Of a stretch of DNA of 64,000 bases, positions 34,411-45,512 are shown in pieces (the first letter of the stretch is position 1; the number at the start of each line of letters is the position of its first letter). Source of the stretch: Sedimentibacter acidaminivorans (GTDB lineage Bacteria > Bacillota > Clostridia > Tissierellales > Sedimentibacteraceae); assembly GCF_017873955.1 (NCBI RefSeq), contig NZ_JAGGKS010000012.1, forward strand, positions 1-64,000, read 5' to 3'. Position numbers and translations under genes: made by a program. The notes under the pieces were generated by a model. The model searched no databases. It worked only from the letters and a program-made list of their open reading frames with translations, and had not been told where the DNA came from.

Positions 34411-34412
<2 letters not shown>
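34294..34412 (-). repeat. Structured intergenic repeat, copy 2 (dnaK-dnaJ)
   Basis: This copy shows both hairpins clearly: CAATTTAT and ATAAATTG around a loop with its own CGCTCGC/GCTCGC symmetry, and CTATTTTTCAGA pairing with TCTGAAAAATAG. It ends at the dnaK stop codon, just as copy 1 (29378-29493) ends at the pilT stop codon. Confidence 0.85.
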
Positions 34413-36267
<1,855 letters not shown>

Positions 36268-36340
36268 TTAATATAAAATTTAAATTTTTGAGATTGTTAT
36301 TTTTATCGTTACACTGTATGCAACAAATGCATATTTTACA

Positions 36341-36976
36341 TTATTTTTTTGCTATCCTTACCATAGATGGCCTAATAACTTTATCATTTACAATATAACC
36401 TTTTTGCAACACCTCTATGATTGTTCCATCTTCTTCTTTGCTTTCTGAATCAAATGATACTCCATAATGCATATTGTAATCAAACTGTTTATTCAATGCA
36501 TCTATTTCTTTTAACCCTCTTTTGTCTAAAAGTCCAACAAATTGAGTATAAATCATTTTTATACCATCTTTAAAACTATTACCTTCTGATTTTTCAGCTT
36601 CAATTGCTCTTTCCAAATTATCTAATACTGGCAATAAATCTTTAATTACATCTGAAACTGCATTGCCATAGGTAGAAAATTTATCTTTTTCTGTTCTATT
36701 TTTATAGTTTAAAAAATCTGCTTGAAGTCTTAACAGTTTATTATTCAAATTTTCTTCCTCTGCACTTTTGGGTTCTTTTTCATTGTTGTCAACTTTATCT
36801 TTATTTTCTTCTATTTCTTCTTCTTTTTGTTGACCACTTTCATCCCCTGATGAATCACTTGAACTCCCTGTGTTTTCTTTTTTTTGTTCAGTTTCTTTGA
36901 CCTCTTCTTCCTTTAATAATTCTTCTTCGAGTTTTTTCTCATTGGAAGTTTTTTTGTCAAATGGCTTTTTTCCCAC
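36341..36976 (-). CDS. grpE: Nucleotide exchange factor GrpE
   Basis: Starting at GTG 36976 (AAGGAGTGAACATA upstream) the protein has 211 residues: a long charged, Glu/Lys-rich N-terminal extension (about 1-85), a coiled coil (LNNKLLRLQADFLNYKNRTEKDK), and the C-terminal beta domain (YGVSFDSESKEEDGTIIEVLQKGYIVNDKVIRPSMVRIAK). It releases ADP from DnaK and acts as thermosensor. A GTG nine bases upstream overlaps the ribosome site and is less likely. Confidence 0.95.
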   Translation of the reverse strand: MGKKPFDKKTSNEKKLEEELLKEEEVKETEQKKENTGSSSDSSGDESGQQKEEEIEENKDKVDNNEKEPKSAEEENLNNKLLRLQADFLNYKNRTEKDKFSTYGNAVSDVIKDLLPVLDNLERAIEAEKSEGNSFKDGIKMIYTQFVGLLDKRGLKEIDALNKQFDYNMHYGVSFDSESKEEDGTIIEVLQKGYIVNDKVIRPSMVRIAKK

Positions 36977-37038
36977 TATGTTCACTCCTTATAATTGTCT
37001 GATTTACTATATATATTTTTTATATTATATTTAACTTT

Positions 37039-38094
37039 TTATATTTCATTTGAAAAATTTTGATCAATTATTTCATTTATGGCATCAGACATTGACTTAA
37101 CTGTAGAGATTACTTTTTGATAATCCATCCTAGTAGGACCAATAACACCAATTTTACCAATAATTTTTCCATTGAATTTATATGTTGCTGTTATTAAACT
37201 ACAATCTCTAAGCTCTTCGTATGGATTTTCACGCCCAATACTTATATCTAAATCATTTTTACTAACAAATTGTACTAAACTCGCTACACTATCTTTATTT
37301 TCTACAAATGAAATAAATTCTTTTGCCTTCTCATGGTCAGCATACTCTGGTAAATTTAAAATACTTGTAATACCGTCTGAATATACATTAGTATCCTCTA
37401 GTTTATTAATATGGTTCATTAGAAATGGAACAAGTTCAATCAATGCATCTCCCGAATCTTCCCTCCGAGAGTACAGCTCATGGACCAAATTTTCCTTTAG
37501 CTCTAAATTAACATCTTCTAACTTATAACCGCTTAACTTTTCTGTAAGTACTGATGATATTCTTTCCATTTGAGAAAATGGAATTGGACTATTTAACTTT
37601 AGTGTAACTTGCTTTACAATATTGCTTTGTAAAACGATTATTAATAAAATTTTAGTTTCAGCTATTGGAACTAGCTGTATCCTTTTTATTATTGACTTCT
37701 TGAGATGTGGTGCAATAATGAATGAAGTATACTTAGTAAATTGTGAAAGTATACGAACTGAATTTTTCAAAACAGAATCCATTTCATGCGCTTCTTCATC
37801 TATAATTTTTATAATATCACTTAAGTTTGAATTCTTTGAATTAGATGATTTTTTCCACAAATCGTCCACATAATACCTATAAGCTTTATCTGTGGGTATT
37901 CTACCAGATGAAGTATGAGGTTGAACTAAAAAACCCATTTCTTCTAAATCAGACATTTCATTTCTGATTGTAGCAGGGCTAACTCCAAGCTCATATTTTT
38001 TAGATATTGTCCTTGAGCCCACTGCTTCTGCATTATCAATATAACTTGAGATAATTGCCTTGAGTATTTTGATTTTTCTATTATCCAAAGACAT
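37039..38094 (-). CDS. hrcA: Heat-inducible transcription repressor HrcA
   Basis: From ATG 38094 (GAGGTGAATAAA before it) this 351-residue protein has the N-terminal winged helix (NRKIKILKAIISSYI...GSRTISKKYELGVSPATIRNEM), the LVQPHTSSGRIPTDKAYRYYV motif, a GAF-like middle domain and the end GVIGPTRMDYQKVISTVKSM. HrcA binds the CIRCE element, present 17 bp upstream, and represses its own operon until heat titrates GroEL. Confidence 0.97.
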   Translation of the reverse strand: MSLDNRKIKILKAIISSYIDNAEAVGSRTISKKYELGVSPATIRNEMSDLEEMGFLVQPHTSSGRIPTDKAYRYYVDDLWKKSSNSKNSNLSDIIKIIDEEAHEMDSVLKNSVRILSQFTKYTSFIIAPHLKKSIIKRIQLVPIAETKILLIIVLQSNIVKQVTLKLNSPIPFSQMERISSVLTEKLSGYKLEDVNLELKENLVHELYSRREDSGDALIELVPFLMNHINKLEDTNVYSDGITSILNLPEYADHEKAKEFISFVENKDSVASLVQFVSKNDLDISIGRENPYEELRDCSLITATYKFNGKIIGKIGVIGPTRMDYQKVISTVKSMSDAINEIIDQNFSNEI

Positions 38095-38110
38095 TTTATT
38101 CACCTCGTTG

Positions 38111-38137
38111 TTAGCACTCTAGTTAGTTGAGTGCTAA
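38111..38137 (-). promoter_or_regulatory. CIRCE operator of the hrcA operon
   Basis: TTAGCACTC, nine bases, GAGTGCTAA: an exact CIRCE inverted repeat between the -10 box and the hrcA start codon. Confidence 0.98.
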
Positions 38138-38150
38138 TCCTTATGACAAT

Positions 38151-38179
38151 AAGATACTACTTTGCAATCACTTTGTCAA
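38151..38179 (-). promoter_or_regulatory. Sigma-A promoter of the hrcA-grpE-dnaK-dnaJ operon
   Basis: TTGACA (38174-38179), 17 bp, TATCTT (38151-38156) on the minus strand, with CIRCE placed just downstream around the start point. Confidence 0.85.
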
Positions 38180-38300
38180 TAGAGAAAATTAATTTTTCAG
38201 AAATTTTTGCAAAAAAATTAAGGAAAAATTAAGATAACTTTTTCACCTGCAAAAAAATAGTATAATACTAACAATAAAAAATTACACTCCATATTTATAA

Positions 38301-39431
38301 CTAAATCATAAACTTTTCGAAAACAAAATTTGAAATATCCATACCAAATTGAGTTAATTTAATATTATTTTCATTATATATAAGTAATTTATTTCCGATT
38401 AAATATTCGATCTGTTTTGAATATTTATCATTAAAATCAATATTGAATTTTTGATTAAATATATTTAAGCTCAAGCCCTCTGTTAATCTCAATTTTAGCA
38501 TTATATATTCAAACTCAAGCGCTTCAGCATTAAGAGATTCATGAATATTTCTATTAAAAATATTATTTTCAGCATTATTGCAAAATTCATTTATATTAGA
38601 GACGTTGCCATATCTTTCATTATTCAAAAAAGAATGTGCTGATGGTCCAAATCCTATGTATTCTTCTTGATTCCAATATTTTAAATTATGTTTACACTCA
38701 AATCCCTTTTTAGCAAAATTGGATATTTCATATTGATATATCTTTCTGTCTTCCATAATTTTTCTACCAGTGTAATACATTTCCCTCTCAATATTTTCTT
38801 CTGGCATAAATATTTTATGGTCTCTCTCCATTGAAAACATTGGTGTACCTTTTTCAAGCTTTAATGAGTAAAATGATATATGGTTAACTTCTTCATCAAT
38901 TATTTGGATAACTGTTTCTTCTATGTCTTCCGTAGTTTGACCTGGTATATTGAACATAACATCTACATTAATATTTTCATATCCAGTTTCTTTTGCCCTT
39001 TTTATAGCTAAAAGTGCTTCTTCACTATTATGCAATCTACCTATGTTTTCTAAGATATTGTTGTTTAATGATTGAACACCAATACTTAACCTATTGATAC
39101 CAGCTTTTTTATACACAGATAAATTCTCGTATGTTAAGGTGTTTGGATTTGCTTCTATGGTTATTTCTGAATTCTTATCAACTTTAAAATTATTTTTTAT
39201 TTCATGTATTATTTTTTCAATATTTTGAGGTTCTATAATGGTTGGCGTTCCTCCGCCAAAAAATATTGTATCTACTACGTATTCCATGCCATTATAACTA
39301 TTAATCTCTTTAACTAGTGATTTAACATATCTCTCTTCAACTTCTCTATTCCATTTAATTGAATAAAAGTCACAGTAATTACATTTTCTTTTGCAAAACG
39401 GAACATGAACATAAATTCCTAATCTTTTCAT
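38301..39431 (-). CDS. hemW: Radical SAM heme chaperone HemW
   Basis: The 376-residue protein starts MKRLGIYVHVPFCKRKCNYCDFYS with the CX3CX2C iron-sulfur motif plus the following aromatic and GGGTPT, and has the HemW C-terminal domain (KYWNQEEYIGFGPSAHSFL). HemW proteins bind heme and are not true coproporphyrinogen oxidases; the HemN-specific residues cannot be confirmed here, so HemW is the better call. It ends just upstream of the hrcA promoter region. ACAAGGAGTAAAT precedes the ATG. Confidence 0.9.
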   Translation of the reverse strand: MKRLGIYVHVPFCKRKCNYCDFYSIKWNREVEERYVKSLVKEINSYNGMEYVVDTIFFGGGTPTIIEPQNIEKIIHEIKNNFKVDKNSEITIEANPNTLTYENLSVYKKAGINRLSIGVQSLNNNILENIGRLHNSEEALLAIKRAKETGYENINVDVMFNIPGQTTEDIEETVIQIIDEEVNHISFYSLKLEKGTPMFSMERDHKIFMPEENIEREMYYTGRKIMEDRKIYQYEISNFAKKGFECKHNLKYWNQEEYIGFGPSAHSFLNNERYGNVSNINEFCNNAENNIFNRNIHESLNAEALEFEYIMLKLRLTEGLSLNIFNQKFNIDFNDKYSKQIEYLIGNKLLIYNENNIKLTQFGMDISNFVFEKFMI

Positions 39432-39521
39432 ATTTACTCCTTGTAAATTCTCTAATAAGCATCTCTAATTTGATGCTATAAATTTTAACTTGATTTATAT
39501 AATTATAACAGTTATTAGTAT

Positions 39522-41024
39522 CTATTTTAAATCAGCATATTTCATAATACCATCCACCCAAACTGCTTTTATTCCAATAGGATAATTTTTAGGATTTATA
39601 TATGAATTACCGTCTCTTATTTCACCTGGGTTAAATAATACTATATCTGCAGACATTCCTTCTCTTAATATTCCTCTATCCCATAACCTTAACTTTCTTG
39701 CTGGTTCACTTGTCATTTTTCTTATAATCTCTTCTAATGGAAAAAGATTCATTTTTACTGCATAATTTCCTAGAGCTCGTGGGAAAGCCCCATATACTCT
39801 CGGATGTGGAAAATCTGATATTATTCCATCTGTACATAAACACAAAAGTGGATGTTTTAACAAAGTTTCTAAATCACTATTACTCATAGCAAAAAAAAGT
39901 GCCAATGCATTATTATCTTCTTTTAATAGCTTTAATATTACCTCTGATGAACAAATCCCCATTTGATTCCTTATTTCTTTTAGTCTTTTCCCTATGAAGC
40001 AACTATTATTTAAACACGAAGTTATAATTATATTTTCTTCTCCTCCATAAGATTCAATATTGCTATCTACTTCTTTTATAGCATTTATATATAAGTCTTC
40101 TTTTTCAAATATTTCATTAATATCAGATGAACTCTTTCCTAAAAGAATATCTAATGGAGAATTTATTGCTATATAAGGATAACAATCATAACTTATCTCT
40201 ATACCTTCATTAACATACTTATCTATTTTTTCTAAAGCTAATTTCATTTTACCACTATTTCTATTGCCAACAGCTTTTAATTGTGAAATGTGCATTCTAG
40301 CGTTACTTTTTCTCCCTATTCTAGCCAATAAGTCAATAGATTCTAACAGTAAATTTTGTTCATCGCCAAAATACATCATTCCAATACCATCATATTCTGA
40401 TATAACTTTGCATAATTCAACTATCTCATCTTCATCGCCAAAACTACTCGGTGAGTTAATCAAACTAAAAGACATTCCTATCGCACCATCTATCATTGAT
40501 TTTCGAACTATTTTTTTAATTTCTTCTAATTCATTTTCAGTTAACTTTCTATTTTGATCATTAGAAACCAACATCCTAGCTGTTCCATGACCTAATAAAT
40601 TTTCTACTTTGCCACTATACATTGAATCGCTAATAGATTTTTTATATTCTTTAAAATTTTCCCATACTCTCTTGTCTTCTGTTTTGCCTGAAAATGTCAT
40701 TACTTTATCATATAAATATTCTTTAACCTTTTCATTACAAGGTGCTGCTGATATACCATCTTGCCCTATTACTTCTGTAGTTATTCCTTGTCTAATTGCA
40801 TAATTCAATTTGACTTCTTTAAATATTTCTAAATCCGAATGGCTATGTACATCTATAAAACCTGGGCATACAGCCAACCCTTCCCCATCTATAATAATAT
40901 TACAATTATCATCTTCATGTATTGAAATTTTTAATATTTTTCCTTCTTTAATATATAGATTAGATATAAATGGAATCGAACCCAATCCATCATATATAGT
41001 AACATTCTTTATTATAGTATTCAT
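39522..41024 (-). CDS. N-acyl-D-amino-acid deacylase family amidohydrolase (copy 2)
   Basis: The 500-residue protein is a D-aminoacylase-type amidohydrolase: metal site PGFIDVHSHSDLEIF, the GITTEVIGQDG segment, HGTARM, ARMHISQLKA, LCTDGIISDFPHPR, and a C-terminal beta cap (LREGMSADIVLFNPGEI). Such enzymes remove the acyl group from N-acyl-D-amino acids (D-Glu, D-Asp or neutral types). It is a clear paralogue of the gene at 49931-51460 and lies directly downstream of the sigma-54 activator gene (15 nt), so it probably shares that transcript. The exact substrate is not readable; dicarboxylate symporters nearby favour acidic ones. Confidence 0.85.
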   Translation of the reverse strand: MNTIIKNVTIYDGLGSIPFISNLYIKEGKILKISIHEDDNCNIIIDGEGLAVCPGFIDVHSHSDLEIFKEVKLNYAIRQGITTEVIGQDGISAAPCNEKVKEYLYDKVMTFSGKTEDKRVWENFKEYKKSISDSMYSGKVENLLGHGTARMLVSNDQNRKLTENELEEIKKIVRKSMIDGAIGMSFSLINSPSSFGDEDEIVELCKVISEYDGIGMMYFGDEQNLLLESIDLLARIGRKSNARMHISQLKAVGNRNSGKMKLALEKIDKYVNEGIEISYDCYPYIAINSPLDILLGKSSSDINEIFEKEDLYINAIKEVDSNIESYGGEENIIITSCLNNSCFIGKRLKEIRNQMGICSSEVILKLLKEDNNALALFFAMSNSDLETLLKHPLLCLCTDGIISDFPHPRVYGAFPRALGNYAVKMNLFPLEEIIRKMTSEPARKLRLWDRGILREGMSADIVLFNPGEIRDGNSYINPKNYPIGIKAVWVDGIMKYADLK

Positions 41025-41039
41025 TTCAATCCCCCTTAC

Positions 41040-42833
41040 TTAATACTCTAATTTTTTTAATTTTCTATACAGTGTGCTTAGACTTATATTTAACTTTTTA
41101 GCTATTATTTTTTTAGATTCAGTTGTATTACCATAAATTGATAACAGCTCCTTCAATTTTATTTTTTCCACTTCATCGATAGTATTTTGTAAATTTTCTC
41201 CCATTTTATTAATTTCAATTTTACCGTTATCCTTTTTCCCACAATTTATTACATCTAGTGGTAAACTATCTGGTTGAATGAATTCACTATTTTCCATATT
41301 AATTGCATATTCTATAACGTTTTCTAATTCCCTTATATTCCCTGGCCAATCATAGTTATTTAATATTGTTATAGTTTCAGGTAAAAATCCTTTTATATTT
41401 TTTAACAAAAGCAAATCATGCTTCTCTAAAAAATATTTTGCCAATATAGGTACATCACCTTTTCTACACCTAAGAGGAGGAAGGTGCAAAGGTATAACAT
41501 TTATTCTATAATACAAATCCTCTCTAAACAATTTTTGCTCTATAAGCTCTTTTAAGTCTTTATTAGTTGCAGCTAATATCCTAATATCAACATCAATTGA
41601 TTTTGTATCACCTAGTTTTTCTATTTTTTTCTCTTGTAAAACTCTTAATAATTTTGCTTGTAAATTTATAGGCATGTCCCCTATTTCATCTAAAAAAATG
41701 GTTCCTTTATTTGCTAATTCAAATTTACCCATTTTACCTGTTGAATTTGCACTTGTAAAAGCTCCTTTTGAATAACCAAAAAGTTCACTTTCAAGTAAGT
41801 TATCTGGTATTGCTGAACAATTAATAGCTATAAACGGTTCATTGCTTCTATTACTTTCATAGTGTATTGCTTTAGCAAATAATTCTTTTCCAGTACCACT
41901 TTCACCAGTTATTAAAACAGTTGTATTAGATGAAGCTATTTTTCTTATTAAATCTAAAACTTTTCTTAATTCTAAACTTTGTCCTTGAATATTATTTGAA
42001 GCATATTTAACGCTATCTTGAATCATTTTATTTATTTTATTATTTTCTTTATACTCTTGAAAAAAACAAACTATTTTTTCAATTTTATTATTTTGTAATA
42101 TAGGTTGAATAGATAAAATTAATTCAACTTCAGTATTATTATTTATACTAAATTTAGTTTTTATTGATTGATAACTTTCAGCGTTGCTTAATGCCTTTTC
42201 CAAAAACTCACAGGATATTTTATCTGCATACTGTTTATTTATAATATTTTTTGCCGCTATATTTAATATAAGTTCAGCATTTCTATTAAAATGAGTAACA
42301 ACGCCTAAAGAGTCCATTGAAATTATTCCATAGGGATATGACTCAATTATAGTATTAAGGTTTTTTGCTAAGATTAAATTTTCATTTGATTCTAAATCGC
42401 TTTTTACTTTAGCTGATAATAACTCTGCCATTTTTTCCATAAATTTCGTGTAGCTTTCAATATTACTAACAAGTTTTACTCTTTCTTCATCTGTCATTGC
42501 AGCTAATCCAATACCACCAATAACTTGTCTATCTAATTTAACCGGAACTAACAATGTAGCTTTCTCTTTGCATATGTCTCTCTCTAAGCATTCCTCACAA
42601 TATGTAGTTTGTCCAGGATTTTCAATAAAAAAAATACCACCTGTATTAATTACCCTTTGAAATACATATCCTGTTGGTAAATTTTCATCTATATTATTTG
42701 AAAAACATCCAGTTCCTGCTACACGTCTTGCTTTTTCATCAACTATTGTAACTTGTAAATCAAGTACCGCACACATTGCATCTACTGTTTGTTGAGCAAA
42801 TTCATGAAGTTCTTTTGTAGAAAAATATCGCAT
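41040..42833 (-). CDS. Sigma-54-dependent transcriptional activator
   Basis: From ATG 42833 (AAGGAGGAAATC upstream) the protein has 597 residues. Residues ~1-140 form a sensor domain with YCEECLERDIC (a Cys cluster), about 165-280 a PAS domain, about 290-520 the AAA+ domain with GESGTGKE, the sigma-54 contact loop GAFTSA and the R-finger region, and the end is a Fis-type helix-turn-helix (ESKKIIAKKLNISLSTLYRKLKKL). The layout is like RocR/PrdR-type amino-acid catabolism activators. Two sigma-54 promoters lie at 51627-51642 and 51964-51979, with a dyad between them that could be its binding site. Confidence 0.92.
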   Translation of the reverse strand: MRYFSTKELHEFAQQTVDAMCAVLDLQVTIVDEKARRVAGTGCFSNNIDENLPTGYVFQRVINTGGIFFIENPGQTTYCEECLERDICKEKATLLVPVKLDRQVIGGIGLAAMTDEERVKLVSNIESYTKFMEKMAELLSAKVKSDLESNENLILAKNLNTIIESYPYGIISMDSLGVVTHFNRNAELILNIAAKNIINKQYADKISCEFLEKALSNAESYQSIKTKFSINNNTEVELILSIQPILQNNKIEKIVCFFQEYKENNKINKMIQDSVKYASNNIQGQSLELRKVLDLIRKIASSNTTVLITGESGTGKELFAKAIHYESNRSNEPFIAINCSAIPDNLLESELFGYSKGAFTSANSTGKMGKFELANKGTIFLDEIGDMPINLQAKLLRVLQEKKIEKLGDTKSIDVDIRILAATNKDLKELIEQKLFREDLYYRINVIPLHLPPLRCRKGDVPILAKYFLEKHDLLLLKNIKGFLPETITILNNYDWPGNIRELENVIEYAINMENSEFIQPDSLPLDVINCGKKDNGKIEINKMGENLQNTIDEVEKIKLKELLSIYGNTTESKKIIAKKLNISLSTLYRKLKKLEY

Positions 42834-42909
42834 GATTTCCTCCTTGTAATATTTCAATTTAGAATAACAATATTAAAACAACCCTAAACATTTGTCATTT
42901 ATAATAATT

Positions 42910-42938
42910 ATTATACAATACTTTTGCTTTTTTTTCAA
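42910..42938 (-). promoter_or_regulatory. Sigma-A promoter of the sigma-54 activator
   Basis: TTGAAA (42933-42938), 17 bp, TATAAT (42910-42915) on the minus strand, about 75 nt before the activator start codon. Confidence 0.75.
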
Positions 42939-42980
42939 TATTAAGAACATATCTATGCAACACTTTTTATGCAATGTATA

Positions 42981-43016
42981 AAAGCAGCCATATAAGTACA
43001 ATATAACTGCTTCATT
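42981..43016 (-). terminator. Intrinsic terminator downstream of the hypothetical gene
   Basis: AAGCAG and CTGCTT with inner ATAT pairing form a stem followed on the minus strand by TTTATA. It separates the symporter/hypothetical transcript from the activator gene. Confidence 0.6.
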
Positions 43017-43054
43017 TATTATTGTTAAACTTTCTAGTACTGGAGCTAAAAAAA

Positions 43055-43486
43055 TTATTCTAACTCATTATTTTCTTCAATCATTCTATCAATTTCAGCA
43101 TCGCTATATGATAATAGTTTACCAAAATCATACGCTAATTTGTATCTTTCCTCTTTATTGTATCTATCGCATGCTACTAATTCTTTTTTTCTTTTCTTCA
43201 AATCTAAATATTCTTCTAAATATTTTACATCTTTATAAAATACAATATTATGTTTATTTTTATTCATAGATATCTCGAATAAATCTGTTAACAAAGCATC
43301 ATCATCTTTGTACCATTTTGTTCCCTTTTCTTCACAAATTTTTTTCGCAAATTCTAAATGTTCATCTCTATCTTTTTCATCATATACAGGTGCACCTAAT
43401 GCTATATCTTTAGCCCCGCATGATATCATTTCATTAAAGCAACTCATTGCTCCTACTATTTTTGAAAATTGGTCTATTTGTCTCAT
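43055..43486 (-). CDS. Hypothetical protein, soluble
   Basis: From ATG 43486 (GGGAGAAATAAAA upstream) the protein has 143 residues, soluble, rich in Lys, Glu and Asp. A first half reads like a small alpha/beta fold (IVGAMSCFNEMISCGAKDIALGAPVYD), and the C-terminal half is helical and charged (LDLKKRKKELVACDRYNKEERYKLAYDFGKLLSYSD). I do not recognise the family. It follows a dicarboxylate symporter gene by about 100 nt and is followed by a terminator. It may serve catabolism of the transported substrate, but this is only inference from position. Confidence 0.6.
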   Translation of the reverse strand: MRQIDQFSKIVGAMSCFNEMISCGAKDIALGAPVYDEKDRDEHLEFAKKICEEKGTKWYKDDDALLTDLFEISMNKNKHNIVFYKDVKYLEEYLDLKKRKKELVACDRYNKEERYKLAYDFGKLLSYSDAEIDRMIEENNELE

Positions 43487-43586
43487 TTTTATTTCTCCCA
43501 TTTCCAATAAGATTGTAAATTAACATATAACTAATAGGTGACTTCTAAAATTAAAAAATCACCTATAATTATATATTAATTAGTTA

Positions 43587-44843
43587 TTAAGATTGCACGA
43601 ATGCTTCTTTGTTGCTATTAAAAGTATTTCTGTCTAACTCATTAAGCCTTGAAGCAACTGTAACCATTCCTACTGTATCTCCTGCAACATTCATAGTTGT
43701 TGTTACCATGTCTATTAGGAAGTAAACCCCTGTTAGCCAAGGTATCATAGTTAAAGGAAGACCCATAATATTAAGCATTATAGCACACATCATAACTCCA
43801 CTGCCAGGCATACCAGCCGCTCCAGCTGACATAATAACACCTAATACAACAAGTATTAATATATCTGGTAATGAAAGGGACATTCCAAACATTTGAGCTG
43901 CGAAAATAATATACAATGGATGTTCCGCTGCAGCACCATGCATGTTTATTGTAGCAGCTGGCGGAGCTATTAAGTTAACCATGTCTGATGGAACTCCTAA
44001 ACGCTCTTTTGTAACCTTCATAGTTACAGGTAATGTAGCTGCACTTGAACATGTTGAAAATGCCATCAACATTACTGGGTATATATTCCTATAGAACTTT
44101 ATAGGATTTACTTTGCATACGAATTTTAAAATTAGAGGATATATTACAATTAACATGAATGCTAATGCCATATATAATGTTATAATCATTTTAGCTATTC
44201 CACCAATTACGACAGCTCCTAATGTACCTGTCATTACTGCTGTTAGCGCAAATACACCATAAGGCGCTAGACTAATAACCCAGCCTACTACTTTTCCAAT
44301 TATATCATTTAATGCATCAACACCTCTTGAAACAATTCTTCCTGATTCTGTACTTTTAGCTACTGCCAATACTATACCAAAGATTATAGCAAAGACAATT
44401 ATTTGTATTACATTTCCTTCTGCCATTGCATTAAATGGATTTTGTGGTACCCATCCAATAAAGGAACCTAAAATATCTGGTTTTGTGACTTCCATGGCTG
44501 TACCTGCATCAGCAAGGTTCAAACCTTTTCCTGGCTGCACGAAAGATGCAAATCCAATTCCAGTAAAAGCTGCAATAATAGATGATGATGCCCAATAAAT
44601 TACAAACGTTATACCAACTTTTTTAAGTCTAGTAACGTCAGCAACTTGTGATATACCTGATATTACGCTCAACAATATAAGTGGGTATATACACATTTTG
44701 AGTAAACGCATAAATATATCACCAATAAATCCTATTGCAACAATTTTAGGTCCTACAATAAGCCCTAAAGTCCCACCTAGAGCCATAGAAATTAATATTT
44801 TAATTGGAAGTGCTAATTTCTTTTTACCTAAAGAATTACTCAT
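43587..44843 (-). CDS. Dicarboxylate/amino acid:cation symporter (DAACS), copy A
   Basis: The 418-residue protein has the SDF/DAACS fold: about eight membrane helices, two re-entrant loops with the STCSSAATLPVTMK signature, and NMHGAAAEHP followed by the second hairpin (GAAGMPGSGVMM). It imports acidic amino acids or dicarboxylates with Na+ or H+. It resembles the second copy at 45513-46778 more than GltP at 57891. Neighbours (PPC-domain protein, racemase, hydantoinase) suggest uptake of the substrate of this island. GAGGAGAAAATAAT precedes the ATG. Confidence 0.92.
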   Translation of the reverse strand: MSNSLGKKKLALPIKILISMALGGTLGLIVGPKIVAIGFIGDIFMRLLKMCIYPLILLSVISGISQVADVTRLKKVGITFVIYWASSSIIAAFTGIGFASFVQPGKGLNLADAGTAMEVTKPDILGSFIGWVPQNPFNAMAEGNVIQIIVFAIIFGIVLAVAKSTESGRIVSRGVDALNDIIGKVVGWVISLAPYGVFALTAVMTGTLGAVVIGGIAKMIITLYMALAFMLIVIYPLILKFVCKVNPIKFYRNIYPVMLMAFSTCSSAATLPVTMKVTKERLGVPSDMVNLIAPPAATINMHGAAAEHPLYIIFAAQMFGMSLSLPDILILVVLGVIMSAGAAGMPGSGVMMCAIMLNIMGLPLTMIPWLTGVYFLIDMVTTTMNVAGDTVGMVTVASRLNELDRNTFNSNKEAFVQS

Positions 44844-44883
44844 ATTATTTTCTCCTCGACTATTATATAGTATAATTATTTAT

Positions 44884-44908
44884 TAAAGGGCTGCTTTTAA
44901 CAGCCCCT
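44884..44908 (-). terminator. Intrinsic terminator after the PPC-domain gene
   Basis: GGGGCTG and CAGCCC form a stem around TTAAAAG, just after the stop codon; the following tract on the minus strand is TTTAATAAAT. The T-run is weak, so read-through into the next symporter gene is possible. Confidence 0.6.
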
Positions 44909-44914
44909 TATCAT

Positions 44915-45460
44915 TTATTTATTTGCTACATTTTCATAGAAATTCTCTGGGAACGAGTATGCTTCACCGTACTCATCAACAGGTTTCAATACCTCTATGT
45001 CTAATAATTCTGTAATAAATACTTGCATACAGCCTACTATTGTTGTTCCTTCAACTATATGTCCACCAAAAGTCTGTACATCCCATGCTCCGCCTGCTAC
45101 AAAATGCATTGCTACAAATGGCTCTACTCCACCATCTTCACACGGTCTTTCTCCTATCATACCACCTACTGCACATAACATGCTTAGATTTTGATTTACT
45201 GCTACTGATTCATTATGCCAGTTGTCTGGATTAGTAGTGTCTGGAGCCCATACAAAATATTTACATGGTTTGAATGCTCCCATGAATGTTGCGTGAACTT
45301 TTCCAAATCTAATATTTTGGTCTTTTGCAAATTTTTCAATTGCTTTAACTGGATCTGCGCCACTCATCATTCTTATTATAAATTCTCTTCCTCTTCTTGT
45401 TTCACAGAAGTGATATTCTGCTGGATGACTTGCTGGTTTTTGCCATGCTGGTAAATTCAT
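44915..45460 (-). CDS. PPC (DUF296) domain protein
   Basis: The 181-residue protein contains a PPC/DUF296 fold: RRGREFIIRMMSGADPVKAIEKFAKDQNI, GAFKPCKYFVW, and the conserved GGHIVEGTTIVGCMQVFITEL. In bacteria these proteins are small soluble trimers of uncertain role, sometimes called DNA-binding, and they may bind small ligands or metal. Located between two symporter genes. AAAAGGAGATTAAAAA precedes the ATG. A role as catabolic accessory enzyme is only inferred. Confidence 0.75.
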   Translation of the reverse strand: MNLPAWQKPASHPAEYHFCETRRGREFIIRMMSGADPVKAIEKFAKDQNIRFGKVHATFMGAFKPCKYFVWAPDTTNPDNWHNESVAVNQNLSMLCAVGGMIGERPCEDGGVEPFVAMHFVAGGAWDVQTFGGHIVEGTTIVGCMQVFITELLDIEVLKPVDEYGEAYSFPENFYENVANK

Positions 45461-45512
45461 TTTTTAATCTCCTTTTATTTTTAAAATATTAAGCTACAAC
45501 TTTGTTTATAAA

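Noticed and set aside
38301-39431. Oxygen-independent coproporphyrinogen III oxidase (HemN)
   Set aside because: Length (376) and motifs fit HemW, which is usually misannotated as HemN.
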